A DNA stretch of 64,000 bases from JAIYDJ01 sp031400505 (GTDB lineage Bacteria > Pseudomonadota > Alphaproteobacteria > Rhodobacterales > Rhodobacteraceae): positions 1 to 64,000 of the forward strand of contig JANNPZ010000038.1 of assembly GCA_031400505.1 (NCBI GenBank), in the 5' to 3' direction. The position numbers and the translations under genes were made by a program. Under the pieces are notes generated by a model. That model was not told where the DNA came from. It ran no database searches and saw only the letters and a list, made by a program, of their open reading frames with translations. Below, one piece after another: positions 34,382 through 43,170 of this stretch; the first letter of the stretch is position 1; every line of letters starts with the position of its first letter.

Positions 34382-34702
34382 ATGCCCCATCCAACGCCCC
34401 CGGCCAGACTTCTGGCTCTTGACATGCTGTCGACACAGTCAGCGGAACTGCTCGCAGGGGCGGCGTTTGCCAGTTTTTCCGACCTTGACGCGGAACTTCT
34501 GGCACAGATCCAGGCTGACGAGGTGATCTTTCCGCTTGTGTCGCGGGACCACGATGCAATTGTTGTCGTCGAACGGCTTCAGGAACTGGGATTTGCGGGG
34601 CGGATCACCGTGCTGGCACCTGCCCTGCCAAATGCTGCGATGGTCCAGGCGGAATTGCGCGCCTTGGGTCCCGGCACGCGCCTGACCCTTCTGTCGCGCT
34701 AA
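34382..34702 (+). CDS. Hypothetical protein, 106 residues
   Basis: A soluble alpha/beta protein with the pattern strand-helix-strand (VIFPLVSRDHDAIVVVERL, GRITVLAPALPNAAMVQ, LGPGTRLTLLSR) that resembles a small Rossmann-like or receiver-like half domain, though without the conserved receiver Asp pattern. It is divergent from the PhoR-like gene and ends in a 4-base tail-to-tail overlap with iolB. ATG 34382 lies in an AT-rich region. I cannot assign a function. Confidence 0.65.
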   Translation: MPHPTPPARLLALDMLSTQSAELLAGAAFASFSDLDAELLAQIQADEVIFPLVSRDHDAIVVVERLQELGFAGRITVLAPALPNAAMVQAELRALGPGTRLTLLSR

Positions 34703-35511
34703 ACCTGCGCCGTGTCGCGCTGGTAGATCCAGTCGTGATCCGGGTCGTTCTGGAATCGCCACGCCCGACGCGGCCCGGCCATCACGTTCAGATAGTACAT
34801 CTCATACCCATGTGGGGCGCCACAGGGGTGATGACCCTTCGGCACCAGCGTTACATCATGGTCCTTGACCGCCATTGTCACATCCAGACTGCCATCCTCG
34901 GTATAGACCCGCTGGATGCCAAAGCCTTGGGGCGGGTTGAGCCGCATATAGTAGGTTTCCTCAAGGTAGGTCATTCTCGGAAAGTCATCCTCGTCATGGC
35001 GATGGCTGGGATAGCTCGACCAATTGCCTGCCGGCGTGAACACCTCAGTGACCAGCAGACTGCCCGCCACATCCCGGGACTCCATCGCTATATCGTGGAT
35101 GTAGCGCGCGTTGGCACCTCTGCCACGCGCCGTCAAGTCGATCCCCTCTGGCCCCAGCCGCGCCGCCGGATATGCCGCGCCCGCAGGCGCAGAACACACC
35201 GCCAGCACAGATCCGGTCACAGCAACTGCAGCCCAGCTTTCCCCGCCCGGCACGTAAAGACAATGGGGCGGAATACGCTCGAACGGGCTCATCCGATCCC
35301 CCAGCACCCCCCAATCGGTGCCCGCCGCCGTGATCTGCGCGCGCCCTTCGACCAAGACCAGAATGACCTCACGATCGCCGGTTGCCTCTGCAACCCGATC
35401 CCCCGGCTCCAGCCGGTACAGACCGAAGCCGACATACCCCCACCCGGCGGCAGCGGGCGAAATGTCATGTACCAGCCCCCGAACCCCTGCCGGCTTGCGC
35501 AACAACTCCAT
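34699..35511 (-). CDS. iolB: 5-deoxy-glucuronate isomerase
   Basis: Isomerises 5-deoxy-glucuronate in myo-inositol catabolism. 270 residues of double cupin fold; metal ligands appear in SSYPSHRHDEDDFPRM and YLEETYYMRLNPPQGFG, and GHHPCGAPHGYEMYYLNVMAG is typical of IolB. ATG 35511 is chosen because GGGGGTAGGC precedes it; two ATGs at 35523-35526 lie in the repeat. It reads toward the plus-strand hypothetical and overlaps its stop. Confidence 0.93.
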   Translation of the reverse strand: MELLRKPAGVRGLVHDISPAAAGWGYVGFGLYRLEPGDRVAEATGDREVILVLVEGRAQITAAGTDWGVLGDRMSPFERIPPHCLYVPGGESWAAVAVTGSVLAVCSAPAGAAYPAARLGPEGIDLTARGRGANARYIHDIAMESRDVAGSLLVTEVFTPAGNWSSYPSHRHDEDDFPRMTYLEETYYMRLNPPQGFGIQRVYTEDGSLDVTMAVKDHDVTLVPKGHHPCGAPHGYEMYYLNVMAGPRRAWRFQNDPDHDWIYQRDTAQV

Positions 35512-35520
35512 GCCTACCCC

Positions 35521-35577
35521 CATCATCTGTTCACAAATATCCCGGGGGGCGTTCGGGGGGCTGGCCCCCCGTTCCCC
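35521..35577. repeat. Dispersed GC-rich intergenic repeat, copy B
   Basis: CATCATCTGTTCACAAATAT followed by CCCGGGGGGC, GTTCGGGGGG and CTGGCCCCCC, immediately upstream of iolB. It is the same element as copies at 1364 and 52484, with the GC-rich hairpin arms diverged. It occupies the 5' side of the iolC-iolB gap. Confidence 0.65.
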
Positions 35578-35868
35578 GCTCACCCCAGGTCCAACGCCGC
35601 ATAGCGCGCCACAACCTTCAGCGCCGCCAACCCAGCGGTATGATCCCGCAATGTCGCGCGCGCGTCGATCCTGCGTTGCCGCAAGCGCCAAAATTTTTCC
35701 GCCATCCACCCGTCCCCCGGGTGGCTCGGTGGGATGAACGCGCCATGCCGGACAGATTCCAAGGATGAAGGTCCCTGGACGCCAGCCAACCCCAGCATAC
35801 CCAACCGGACTTTTTCTCGCCTGGTTGCGGTCCTTGCGGCGCTATCTGCGGCGCTGCATGCGATGCCA
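35578..35868. other. Unexplained 290-base gap between iolC and iolB
   Basis: In rhizobia iolD and iolE lie between iolC and iolB; here only this gap and repeat copy B remain. Short open frames exist on both strands (for example a minus-strand frame ending at 35580 with GLAALKVVARYAALDLG), but none has a ribosome site or a pattern I recognise as iolD or iolE. It may be a deletion scar or a separate leader. Confidence 0.35.
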
Positions 35869-37785
35869 TCAACCCAAGGGTCGTGCAGGCTGCCCCGCCG
35901 CACGCGCGGCATCCCACACCCGGCAAAGGTCGGCATACCGCTGCACCATCATCGCCACGGCAGCCCCATCCGTCAAATCTCCCGCAAGCCAGCCCCGCGC
36001 CGCCGCCCCAAAGATCGTCCGGCCCACTGCGAACCCCTTGACCAGCGGGTGCCGCGCCGCCAGCGCAAAGGATGCCGCCAGGGCATCAGGCTCGGCATCT
36101 AGGCCCAAAACAAGCACCCCGCGCACATGCGGATCGCGCGCAGTGATCGCGCCGCAGGCCGCAGCATAGGCCGCGTTCGTTGCAAACGGCTCCAGCTTCC
36201 ACCAGTCGGGATAGATCCCCAGATCGTAGAACCGCGCAATCACCCGCGCCGTCGTGGCATCGTCCACCGGTGCAACCCTGGACGGGATCACTTCCAGCAG
36301 AAACTCCAGCCGGTTGCGCCGCGCGGCATGAAACAGCCGCAGCACCACCGCCTCCTGCTCTGCCTTCATCGCAGCATCATCGTCCGGGTGATAAAAGCAC
36401 AACACCTTGACCACCTGCGCCAAGGGCCATTCGGCAAGGCCCCCGAAATCCGGTCCGATCTCTGGCTCGAGGGTCAAAGGACGCGAGCCCGGCCATTCCA
36501 CCGGGCGTCCCACCCACAGCCCGGTGCCCGCCGCCTGCTGCAGCGCCCGCCCCCCAAACCGGCTGTCGCACAAGATCCCATGCCCGGGCTTGCCATCCGC
36601 CACCTGCACCGCCGCCTGCAGGCACAGCCCCTTGAATGCGCCGATCCGCACAGGCGTGGCACCCGGCATCGCCTCCATCTGCATCCGATGATCAAACGCG
36701 AATACCCGCAGGTTGACCAGGTTCCCGTGCCGGTTGGTCGCCCAATGCACCTGCTCCAGTTCTGCATCCTGACGCAGGGCCGGCGTTACCACTCCGCGGT
36801 TCAGAAAGAACTGCAACTCGGTCCAACTGGGATAGGCGGGCGTGCACCCATGCCGCGATACGGCAAACGCCCCGCAGGCATTGGCATAGGTCAGGGCTGT
36901 CGGCCAGGTTTCGCCGTCCAGCCACCCCTTGAGCAGGCCCGACATGAACCCGTCCCCCGCCCCTAGAACGTTGAAGACCTCAATCGGAAACCCTGGCCCG
37001 GACGCGCCTTCGTCCAGCCTGTCGGGAATGTCGCCGGTAAACGCCACCGCCCCCATCGGCCCGCGCTTGCAAACCAGCACCGCCGCTGACACCGCCCGCA
37101 CTGCCCGCAGTGCAGCGATTGTGTCCGTACTGCCGCCTGCGATGTGAAGCTCTTCTTCGGTCCCCACGATCAGGTCGAACAGATGCAGCGTGCCCTGCAA
37201 CTTTGCGGTCACTGCGGCCGACTCGATGAATCGCGCCTCGCCCGCCCCGTGCCCCGCCAAACCCCACAGATTGGGCCGATAATCGATGTCCAGCGCCGTC
37301 TGACAGCCATGCTGCCGGGCCAGCATCAGCGCCTTCAGCACCGCCGCTTCGGTGCGGGCATGGCTTAGATGCGTGCCCGTCGCCACCACGGCACGGGCCT
37401 CGGCGATGAAGCCCTCGTCGATGTCAGCCTCGCACAGCGCCATGTCTGCGCAGTTTTCACGGTAGAAGATCAGTGGAAACTGCGTGTCGTCGCGTATCCC
37501 GAGCAACACCAGTGCGGTCAGCCGGTCCGGGTCGGTCTTGACCCCCCGGACATCGACGCCTTCGCGCGCCAGTTCTTCGCGGATGAACCGCCCCATATGC
37601 TCGTCGCCCACGCGGGTGATCAGCGCAGACCGCAGCCCCAGCCGCGCCGTGCCCGCCGCAATGTTGGTGGGCGATCCACCGATATACTTGTTGAACGATC
37701 CCATATCCTCAAGGCGCCCGCCGACCTGCGCGCCATAAAGATCGACCGAAGAGCGGCCGATGGTGATGACATCCAATTGCTTCAT
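35869..37785 (-). CDS. iolC: 5-dehydro-2-deoxygluconokinase fused to DUF2090 domain
   Basis: Phosphorylates 2-deoxy-5-keto-gluconate in myo-inositol degradation. 638 residues. The N-terminal PfkB kinase (residues 1-320) has GSFNKYIGGSPTNIA and NVLGAGDGFMSGLLKG with the catalytic Asp. The C-terminal DUF2090 domain (about 330-630) is a class I aldolase-like TIM barrel. This fusion is common in alphaproteobacteria and may supply the IolJ-type aldolase step. An IolR-type palindrome lies 33-46 bases upstream of its ATG. Confidence 0.94.
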   Translation of the reverse strand: MKQLDVITIGRSSVDLYGAQVGGRLEDMGSFNKYIGGSPTNIAAGTARLGLRSALITRVGDEHMGRFIREELAREGVDVRGVKTDPDRLTALVLLGIRDDTQFPLIFYRENCADMALCEADIDEGFIAEARAVVATGTHLSHARTEAAVLKALMLARQHGCQTALDIDYRPNLWGLAGHGAGEARFIESAAVTAKLQGTLHLFDLIVGTEEELHIAGGSTDTIAALRAVRAVSAAVLVCKRGPMGAVAFTGDIPDRLDEGASGPGFPIEVFNVLGAGDGFMSGLLKGWLDGETWPTALTYANACGAFAVSRHGCTPAYPSWTELQFFLNRGVVTPALRQDAELEQVHWATNRHGNLVNLRVFAFDHRMQMEAMPGATPVRIGAFKGLCLQAAVQVADGKPGHGILCDSRFGGRALQQAAGTGLWVGRPVEWPGSRPLTLEPEIGPDFGGLAEWPLAQVVKVLCFYHPDDDAAMKAEQEAVVLRLFHAARRNRLEFLLEVIPSRVAPVDDATTARVIARFYDLGIYPDWWKLEPFATNAAYAAACGAITARDPHVRGVLVLGLDAEPDALAASFALAARHPLVKGFAVGRTIFGAAARGWLAGDLTDGAAVAMMVQRYADLCRVWDAARAAGQPARPLG

Positions 37786-37817
37786 CTGATCCCCCGATGC
37801 GCCGACTCGCGCAATAT

Positions 37818-37831
37818 GGAATATTTATTCC
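37818..37831. promoter_or_regulatory. GGAA-N6-TTCC operator upstream of iolC
   Basis: GGAATATTTATTCC, a perfect 14-bp palindrome (GGAATA-TT-TATTCC), matches GGAA-N6-TTCC, the site reported for the RpiR-family repressor IolR in Sinorhizobium meliloti. It lies 33 to 46 bases before the iolC ATG, with the RpiR-type regulator gene next to it. Confidence 0.7.
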
Positions 37832-37889
37832 GTTTCTCGCCGCCCGCAAAGGCAAATCAGCCACAGTCCAGCCCGATGCGAAACAGACG

Positions 37890-38744
37890 TCATTCCCGCG
37901 CCGAACCGACCGCCACTGCCAGCGTCAACGCCAGTGCAATCGTCGCAGACAGCGTCCGGAACGCGCCAAAATCAACCTCTTGCACCGTTAGGACCACATC
38001 TGCCGTGCCTGCCAAAGGACTGGTGCTGTGGTCGGTCAGCGCAACAACCGGCAGCCCCCGCGTCTTCGCCTGCTGTGCCAAGCCCAACGTTTCCTCGGAA
38101 TAGGGCGCGAAAGAGATTGCCAGAACCGCATCCCCGACCCGCAAGGCAGACCTGTGATCCAGCGCGCCAATGCCGTCATGCAGCATCGCAGGGATCTCCA
38201 TTTTTTCAAAAACATAAGCCAGATAGCTTGCCACCGGAAAGGCCCGCCGCAGCCCGATCACATGCACCGTTTGCGCAACCGCCAGCAACCCGACCGCCCG
38301 CCCAAGCATCGCGTCATCCGTCATTTTAGCCAAGGATTCCAACGATGAACGCCCGGCCTCGACGAACTCGGCCAAAAGCGCCGCCGGACTGCCGGAACCC
38401 TGATCCCGCAGATTGCGCAACCGGGTTGCATAGTCTGACAGGCCGGGCACGAAAGCCGCGCGGAACAAGCGCTGCATATCGGAAAAGCCAGCAAACCCAA
38501 GAATGTGACAAAACCGCATGACGGCCGACGGCGGCACCTGTGCCCCCGAGGCAAGGTCAGCAACCGTTGACACGGCGATCCGGTCGCTGTGCGCGGCGAA
38601 ATAGTCGGCGCACTGACGCATTCGACGCGGCAACGTAGCGGGCATGCCTTCGATACGCGCCAGAAACGCCTCGACCGATGCCGGCGCGGTCGCCCCCCGC
38701 TGCTCCCTGCGTTCAGCCACAGGATGACCCGTCCTGCAGGACAT
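37890..38744 (-). CDS. MurR/RpiR family regulator, probable IolR
   Basis: A 284-residue repressor-type regulator with an N-terminal helix-turn-helix (VADLASGAQVPPSAVMRFCHILGFAGFSDMQRL) and a C-terminal SIS domain (VHVIGLRRAFPVASYLAY, ISFAPYSEETLGLAQQAK). It is encoded just upstream of iolC in the same direction, with IolR-type sites in both promoters, so it most likely controls inositol catabolism. ATG 38744 is chosen; a GTG at 38711 could also start it. Confidence 0.85.
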   Translation of the reverse strand: MSCRTGHPVAERREQRGATAPASVEAFLARIEGMPATLPRRMRQCADYFAAHSDRIAVSTVADLASGAQVPPSAVMRFCHILGFAGFSDMQRLFRAAFVPGLSDYATRLRNLRDQGSGSPAALLAEFVEAGRSSLESLAKMTDDAMLGRAVGLLAVAQTVHVIGLRRAFPVASYLAYVFEKMEIPAMLHDGIGALDHRSALRVGDAVLAISFAPYSEETLGLAQQAKTRGLPVVALTDHSTSPLAGTADVVLTVQEVDFGAFRTLSATIALALTLAVAVGSARE

Positions 38745-38773
38745 CACGCCAAAAGCCCATCACGGCAAGCCGC

Positions 38774-38787
38774 AGAATTTCTATTCC
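38774..38787. promoter_or_regulatory. AGAA-N6-TTCC half-match upstream of the RpiR regulator gene
   Basis: AGAATTTCTATTCC is one mismatch from GGAA-N6-TTCC and sits about 30-43 bases before the regulator start. It is compatible with autoregulation by the RpiR protein. Confidence 0.45.
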
Positions 38788-38808
38788 AAAACTACGGCGG
38801 AACATGCG

Positions 38809-39300
38809 CTAAGAGTATTTCTCCTGCAAGGCCACCGCAACCGATGGCGGGACAAACTTTCTGACATCGCCCCCGAGCCGCGCTATCTCTTTGACCAGCT
38901 TTGACGCAATCGCTTGCCGCCGCGCATCTGCCATCAGAAAGACCGTCTCGATCGTCGCATCCAGGGCGCGGTTCATTCCAACCATCTGAAATTCATACTC
39001 AAAATCCGCAACAGCCCGCAATCCGCGAATGATGATCCCCGCCCCGACGTCGCGCGCGCAATCAATCAGCAGATTCTCGAACGGATGCACGACAATCTCG
39101 CCTCCGGTCTTGTCAAGGATCGGGCGACATTCGGCCTGCACCATGTCCACCCGTTCTTCCAGCGTGAAAAGCGGCCCCTTGTCGCGGTTGATCGCAACCC
39201 CGATCACAAGACGATCAACCAGCGCCATGGCACGGGTGATGATATCCGTGTGCCCCAAGGTTACCGGATCAAAAGTTCCCGGATAAAGGCCGATGCGCAT
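38809..39300 (-). CDS. coaD: Phosphopantetheine adenylyltransferase
   Basis: Transfers AMP to 4'-phosphopantetheine in CoA synthesis, 163 residues. GLYPGTFDPVTLGHTDIITRA contains the TxGH nucleotidyltransferase motif (His17 area), IIRGLRAVADFEYEFQM and RRQAIASKLVKEIARLGG complete the pattern. It is unrelated in function to the inositol genes nearby. Stands alone, with a 64-base gap from the RpiR gene. Confidence 0.96.
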   Translation of the reverse strand: MRIGLYPGTFDPVTLGHTDIITRAMALVDRLVIGVAINRDKGPLFTLEERVDMVQAECRPILDKTGGEIVVHPFENLLIDCARDVGAGIIIRGLRAVADFEYEFQMVGMNRALDATIETVFLMADARRQAIASKLVKEIARLGGDVRKFVPPSVAVALQEKYS

Positions 39301-39370
39301 GGGACCTCCTGAAATCCTTCTTCCGATTCCTACGCAATATCAATGTGCAAGCTTGCGCAAGCGCGAAAAT

Positions 39371-39805
39371 TCAGAAGCCCTTGATCATTCCTTCCAACGC
39401 TTCCTTCTCGGCCGACAACTCCATCAACCGCGCCTTCACCACATCTCCGATCGAGATCAGGCCGATCATTTGCCCGCCTTCCATGACCGGCATGTGGCGA
39501 AACCGACCGTTCGTCATTTTTTCCAGCACATTGTCAGTCTGATCGGTGCGGACGCATGACACCACAGCCGTCGTCATGATGCTGTCGACAGCCTGGTTCA
39601 TACAGCTTGCGCCGCACCGGCCCAATTCCCGCACGATGTCACGCTCGGACAGAATGCCGACCAGGGTTTTGCCATCGGGCGAGATGATGATGGCCCCGAT
39701 GCGACGAGATGACAGAATTTCGGCTGCCTGACCGACAGTGGTGCCGCACGGCACTGTCACCACTCCGTCGTCTGACTTGGTTTTAAGGATCTGACTGACA
39801 AGCAT
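39371..39805 (-). CDS. Tandem CBS domain protein
   Basis: A 144-residue protein made of two CBS motifs (VPCGTTVGQAAEILSSRRIGA..GILSERDIVREL and MTTAVVSCVRTDQTDNVLEKM..GLISIGDVVKARL), an adenine-nucleotide-sensing fold. No catalytic domain. GGAGG stands 6 bases before ATG 39805. The physiological partner is not shown by the context. Confidence 0.88.
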   Translation of the reverse strand: MLVSQILKTKSDDGVVTVPCGTTVGQAAEILSSRRIGAIIISPDGKTLVGILSERDIVRELGRCGASCMNQAVDSIMTTAVVSCVRTDQTDNVLEKMTNGRFRHMPVMEGGQMIGLISIGDVVKARLMELSAEKEALEGMIKGF

Positions 39806-39856
39806 AAGGTTCCTCCCAAAGCTGTCATCCAAACGTCATCCCAGCACGCTGTTCTG

Positions 39857-40762
39857 TCAAGAGTTGTGTTTGGATACCAAGGCTTCAAGTCGCACCACTT
39901 CAGACCGGATGCCGACCGCAAGACGCGCCGCAAAGCGGCTGAGCCGGTCGATCCGTCCTTCATCAGCGTGCCTTATCAACCAGAAGGCGCGGGTCAAGCT
40001 GATCTGCTGCGGGATGATCCTTGCCAGTTCTGGCGCAGACGGCAGGGCGAAATCATGTACAACCCCGACCCCGGCCCCATGCCGCAGCCAGTTCAGTTGC
40101 ACCGATACGGAATTGGATGCCAGGGATGCGGCGCCCGCCCCGATTTCGGCCAGATAATCCAACTCCTTGTCAAAGATCATGTCAGGAATGTACCCGATCA
40201 TCCGATGGCGCAGCAGATCTTCGCGACCCTTGATCGGTGCAGCCTGGGCCAGATAGCTGCGGCTGGCGGCCAGATGCAGGCGGTAGTCTGTCAGTTTTTG
40301 CACCGTCAGACGCCCAGCCTCGGGGCGGCTGACCGCGATTGCCATGTCCGCCTCGCGTTTGGACAGGTTGAAGACACGCGGCAATGCCACGATTTGCACG
40401 TCCAGCCCCGGATTTTCATCACAGATCGCGGCCAGCACCTGCGGCAGCAGATAGTTCGCACAACCATCCGGGGCACCGATCCTGATCTGGCCGGTCAGCC
40501 CATCCGGGCCTGGGACCGCCTCCCGAGCGGCCCCAAGCGTATGCTCGACCAGCTCTGCATGGGTCAAAAGGCGACTTGCCGCCTCTGTCACCCCGTAGCC
40601 CTGCGGCGATTTCACAAACAGTCGTGCGCCCATAGCCCGTTCCAGCCGGGCAATCCTGCGTCCGACCGTGGCAGGGTCAAGCCGCAAAACCTTGCCCGCG
40701 CCGGACAGGCTTTCGCTGCGGGCCACCGCCAGAAACACCCGCAGGTCATCCCAATCCAACAC
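39857..40762 (-). CDS. LysR family transcriptional regulator, divergent from mmsA
   Basis: A 301-residue LysR protein: winged HTH in LDWDDLRVFLAVARSESLSG..LRLDPATVGRRIARLERAMG, and a periplasmic-binding-like effector domain. It faces mmsA across a 96-base gap, the usual arrangement for a regulator of its neighbour, so mmsA is a likely target. The start is GTG 40762; TTG 40759 is equally plausible with AGGGGG upstream. Confidence 0.85.
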   Translation of the reverse strand: MLDWDDLRVFLAVARSESLSGAGKVLRLDPATVGRRIARLERAMGARLFVKSPQGYGVTEAASRLLTHAELVEHTLGAAREAVPGPDGLTGQIRIGAPDGCANYLLPQVLAAICDENPGLDVQIVALPRVFNLSKREADMAIAVSRPEAGRLTVQKLTDYRLHLAASRSYLAQAAPIKGREDLLRHRMIGYIPDMIFDKELDYLAEIGAGAASLASNSVSVQLNWLRHGAGVGVVHDFALPSAPELARIIPQQISLTRAFWLIRHADEGRIDRLSRFAARLAVGIRSEVVRLEALVSKHNS

Positions 40763-40858
40763 CTGCCCCCTGCAAATCTGCAAAACCCTTTTGAAATCTT
40801 GCCGCTGTTCCCGGCATTTTCGCAAGGCTATTGTCGAAACAGCAAAGGGAGAACTGCC

Positions 40859-42358
40859 ATGAAAACCATCGGTCACTGGATCAACGGCCGCGAAGTCGAA
40901 GGCACATCGGGGCGCTATGCCGATGTGTTCAACCCCGCCACAGGCGAGGTGCAGGCGCGCGTGGCGCTGGCGTCAAAGGAAGAATTGGATGCGGCAACCG
41001 AACTGGCCGCTGCGGCACAGGTCAAATGGGGTGCCACCAACCCGCAGCGCCGGGCGCGGGTGATGATGGAATTCGTGCGCCTGTTGAACCGTGACATGGA
41101 ACAGCTGGCGCTGACCCTGTCGTCCGAACATGGCAAGACGGTGCCGGACGCCAAGGGCGACATTCAGCGCGGGCTTGAGGTGATGGAATACTGCATCGGC
41201 GCGCCGCAGATGCTGAAGGGTGAGTTCACCGACAGCGCAGGTCCGGGGATCGACATGTATTCCATGCGCCAACCCCTTGGCGTCGCAGCCGGAATAACGC
41301 CCTTCAACTTCCCCGCCATGATCCCGATGTGGAAGATGGGCCCGGCACTCGCCTGCGGCAACGCCTTCATCCTGAAGCCGTCCGAGCGCGATCCTTCGGT
41401 GCCGATGATGCTCGCCGCCCTGATGAAGGAGGCGGGTCTGCCCGATGGCGTGCTGCAAGTGATCAACGGCGACAAGGAATCGGTCGATGCGATCCTGGAC
41501 AACCCGATCATCGCCGGCATCGGCTTTGTCGGCTCTACCCCGATCGCCGAATACATCTACGGGCGCGGCTGTTCGAACGGCAAGCGTGTGCAGTGCTTTG
41601 GCGGGGCCAAGAACCACATGATCATCATGCCGGATGCCGATCTTGATCAGGCCGCCGATGCGCTGGTGGGCGCAGGGTATGGCGCGGCCGGCGAACGCTG
41701 CATGGCGATTTCCGTAGCGGTGCCCGTCGGGGATGCCACGGCGGATGCGCTGATCGAGCGGCTGATCCCGCGCATCGAGAAACTGAAGGTCGGCCCCTAT
41801 ACCGCCGGAAACGATGTGGATTACGGCCCGGTGGTGACTGCGGCAGCCAAAGCGAACATCCTGCGGCTGGTGCAGTCGGGCGTCGATGCGGGCGCGAAAC
41901 TGGTGGTCGATGGCCGCGATTTCAATCTGCAGGGCTACGAGGACGGCTTCTTCGTCGGCCCGCATCTCTTTGACCATGTGACGCCCGAGATGGAGATCTA
42001 CCGCAAGGAAATCTTTGGCCCGGTCCTGTCGATGGTCCGTCGCGCCACCTATGAAGACGCCCTCAAACTGGCGATGGACAACGAATACGGCAACGGCACC
42101 GCGATCTACACCCGCGACGGCGACACGGCGCGCGACTTTGCCAACCGGGTCAACGTCGGCATGATCGGGATCAACGTGCCGATCCCAGTGCCGCTGGCCT
42201 ATCACACCTTCGGCGGCTGGAAGAAATCGGCCTTTGGGGATCTGAACCAGCACGGGCCGGATGCGTTCCGCTTTTACACCAAGACCAAAACCATAACGGC
42301 CCGCTGGCCGTCGGGCATCAAGGAAGGCGCCAGCCTGAACTTCAAACCGATGGAATGA
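40859..42358 (+). CDS. mmsA: Methylmalonate-semialdehyde dehydrogenase (CoA-acylating)
   Basis: Converts methylmalonate or malonate semialdehyde plus CoA to propionyl- or acetyl-CoA, the last step of valine or inositol breakdown (iolA function). 499 residues of the aldehyde dehydrogenase fold. GITPFNFPAMIPMWKMGPAL and GAAGERCMAIS with the catalytic Cys are diagnostic; FGGAKNHMII lacks the hydrolytic Glu, as expected in CoA-acylating members. GGGAG precedes the ATG. Regulated probably by the divergent LysR protein. Confidence 0.95.
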   Translation: MKTIGHWINGREVEGTSGRYADVFNPATGEVQARVALASKEELDAATELAAAAQVKWGATNPQRRARVMMEFVRLLNRDMEQLALTLSSEHGKTVPDAKGDIQRGLEVMEYCIGAPQMLKGEFTDSAGPGIDMYSMRQPLGVAAGITPFNFPAMIPMWKMGPALACGNAFILKPSERDPSVPMMLAALMKEAGLPDGVLQVINGDKESVDAILDNPIIAGIGFVGSTPIAEYIYGRGCSNGKRVQCFGGAKNHMIIMPDADLDQAADALVGAGYGAAGERCMAISVAVPVGDATADALIERLIPRIEKLKVGPYTAGNDVDYGPVVTAAAKANILRLVQSGVDAGAKLVVDGRDFNLQGYEDGFFVGPHLFDHVTPEMEIYRKEIFGPVLSMVRRATYEDALKLAMDNEYGNGTAIYTRDGDTARDFANRVNVGMIGINVPIPVPLAYHTFGGWKKSAFGDLNQHGPDAFRFYTKTKTITARWPSGIKEGASLNFKPME

Positions 42359-42361
42359 TGC

Positions 42362-42391
42362 AAAAAGGGCGGCCCGGAGGGGCCGCCCTTG
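42362..42391 (-). terminator. Intrinsic terminator between convergent mmsA and VPLPA gene
   Basis: AAGGGCGGCCC and GGGCCGCCCTT form an 11-bp stem around GGAG. On the minus strand it is followed by TTTTT, a standard rho-independent terminator for the VPLPA-CTERM gene; on the plus strand it lacks the T-tract but would also fold behind mmsA. Confidence 0.8.
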
Positions 42392-42408
42392 ATCTGACCC
42401 GATCGAAT

Positions 42409-43170
42409 TTAGGACTGCCGCTTGCGGCGAAGGGACAGAAGTCCGCCCAGACCCGCAGCCAGCATCAACCCGGCAGCAGGCACCGGAATCGGGGCCGGAG
42501 GCTGATCGGTTGGCGGAACGAACAGCAGTTTGTCGCTACCTGCGCCGTCATAATTGTTGTCGCCGCCCACCTGCTGGAAGCGCAAGGCGGCATTGACCGT
42601 CGGGTCAGTCGAGAACAGTGCCGCAAAATACGCGTCATAGGTTTCAAGCGCCGTCATCGCGGTGCCGAACAGCAGGGTGACGATCGCGCTTTCAGTTTCA
42701 TCCATGCCCCCGTTGGCGTTTCCACCAACAAAGTTGTTGTTGTCCGCGAGCGCGAAGCCGAAATTGCCCGCTCCACCGCCGCCATTGCTGATCCCGCCGA
42801 TGAAAACATCCGTCAACAGCGTGTCAAGCGCAGTTGTAGCACCCGACACCAGTGTCGGCGCGGCCGAAAGGAGGGTCAGATCGCCAAGCAGATCGAGCGC
42901 GAAGCCGGTCAGCGTCGATTGCGTTGCACCTTCCCCGAAGGCCACGTCACCGGTGGTGTTGATGACCGAAAAGGTGATCTGCACATCGTTTCCGACATCG
43001 GCGAAATCCAGTTCGACCGTCGCAGACGCGCCGGTTGCGGTCTGCTGGTTGTCGGTGTCATTTGTAGAATAAACATTGCTGCCTGAAAAATCGAGCAGGA
43101 TGGTCGCAGCGGTTGCCTGACCAGCGCCGAGCGCCAGCAAGGCCGAAGTCGTCAAGACGAAACGCTTCAT
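42409..43170 (-). CDS. VPLPA-CTERM-type secreted protein
   Basis: A 253-residue exported protein: signal peptide MKRFVLTTSALLALGAGQATA, an Asn/Gly/Asp-rich beta-type mature region with no catalytic motif, and a C-terminal sorting signal PIPVPAAGLMLAAGLGGLLS followed by LRRKR. The motif-plus-helix-plus-basic-tail is recognised by an exosortase-type enzyme. AAGG stands 8 bases before ATG 43170. It ends at a strong terminator. Function unknown; surface or extracellular matrix location is likely. Confidence 0.88.
   Translation of the reverse strand: MKRFVLTTSALLALGAGQATAATILLDFSGSNVYSTNDTDNQQTATGASATVELDFADVGNDVQITFSVINTTGDVAFGEGATQSTLTGFALDLLGDLTLLSAAPTLVSGATTALDTLLTDVFIGGISNGGGGAGNFGFALADNNNFVGGNANGGMDETESAIVTLLFGTAMTALETYDAYFAALFSTDPTVNAALRFQQVGGDNNYDGAGSDKLLFVPPTDQPPAPIPVPAAGLMLAAGLGGLLSLRRKRQS

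Noticed and set aside
35580..35936. Minus-strand frame in the iolC-iolB gap as a possible iolE or iolD remnant
   Set aside because: No recognisable iolD or iolE motif, no ribosome site, and it runs into iolC in another frame. Reported only as an unexplained gap.
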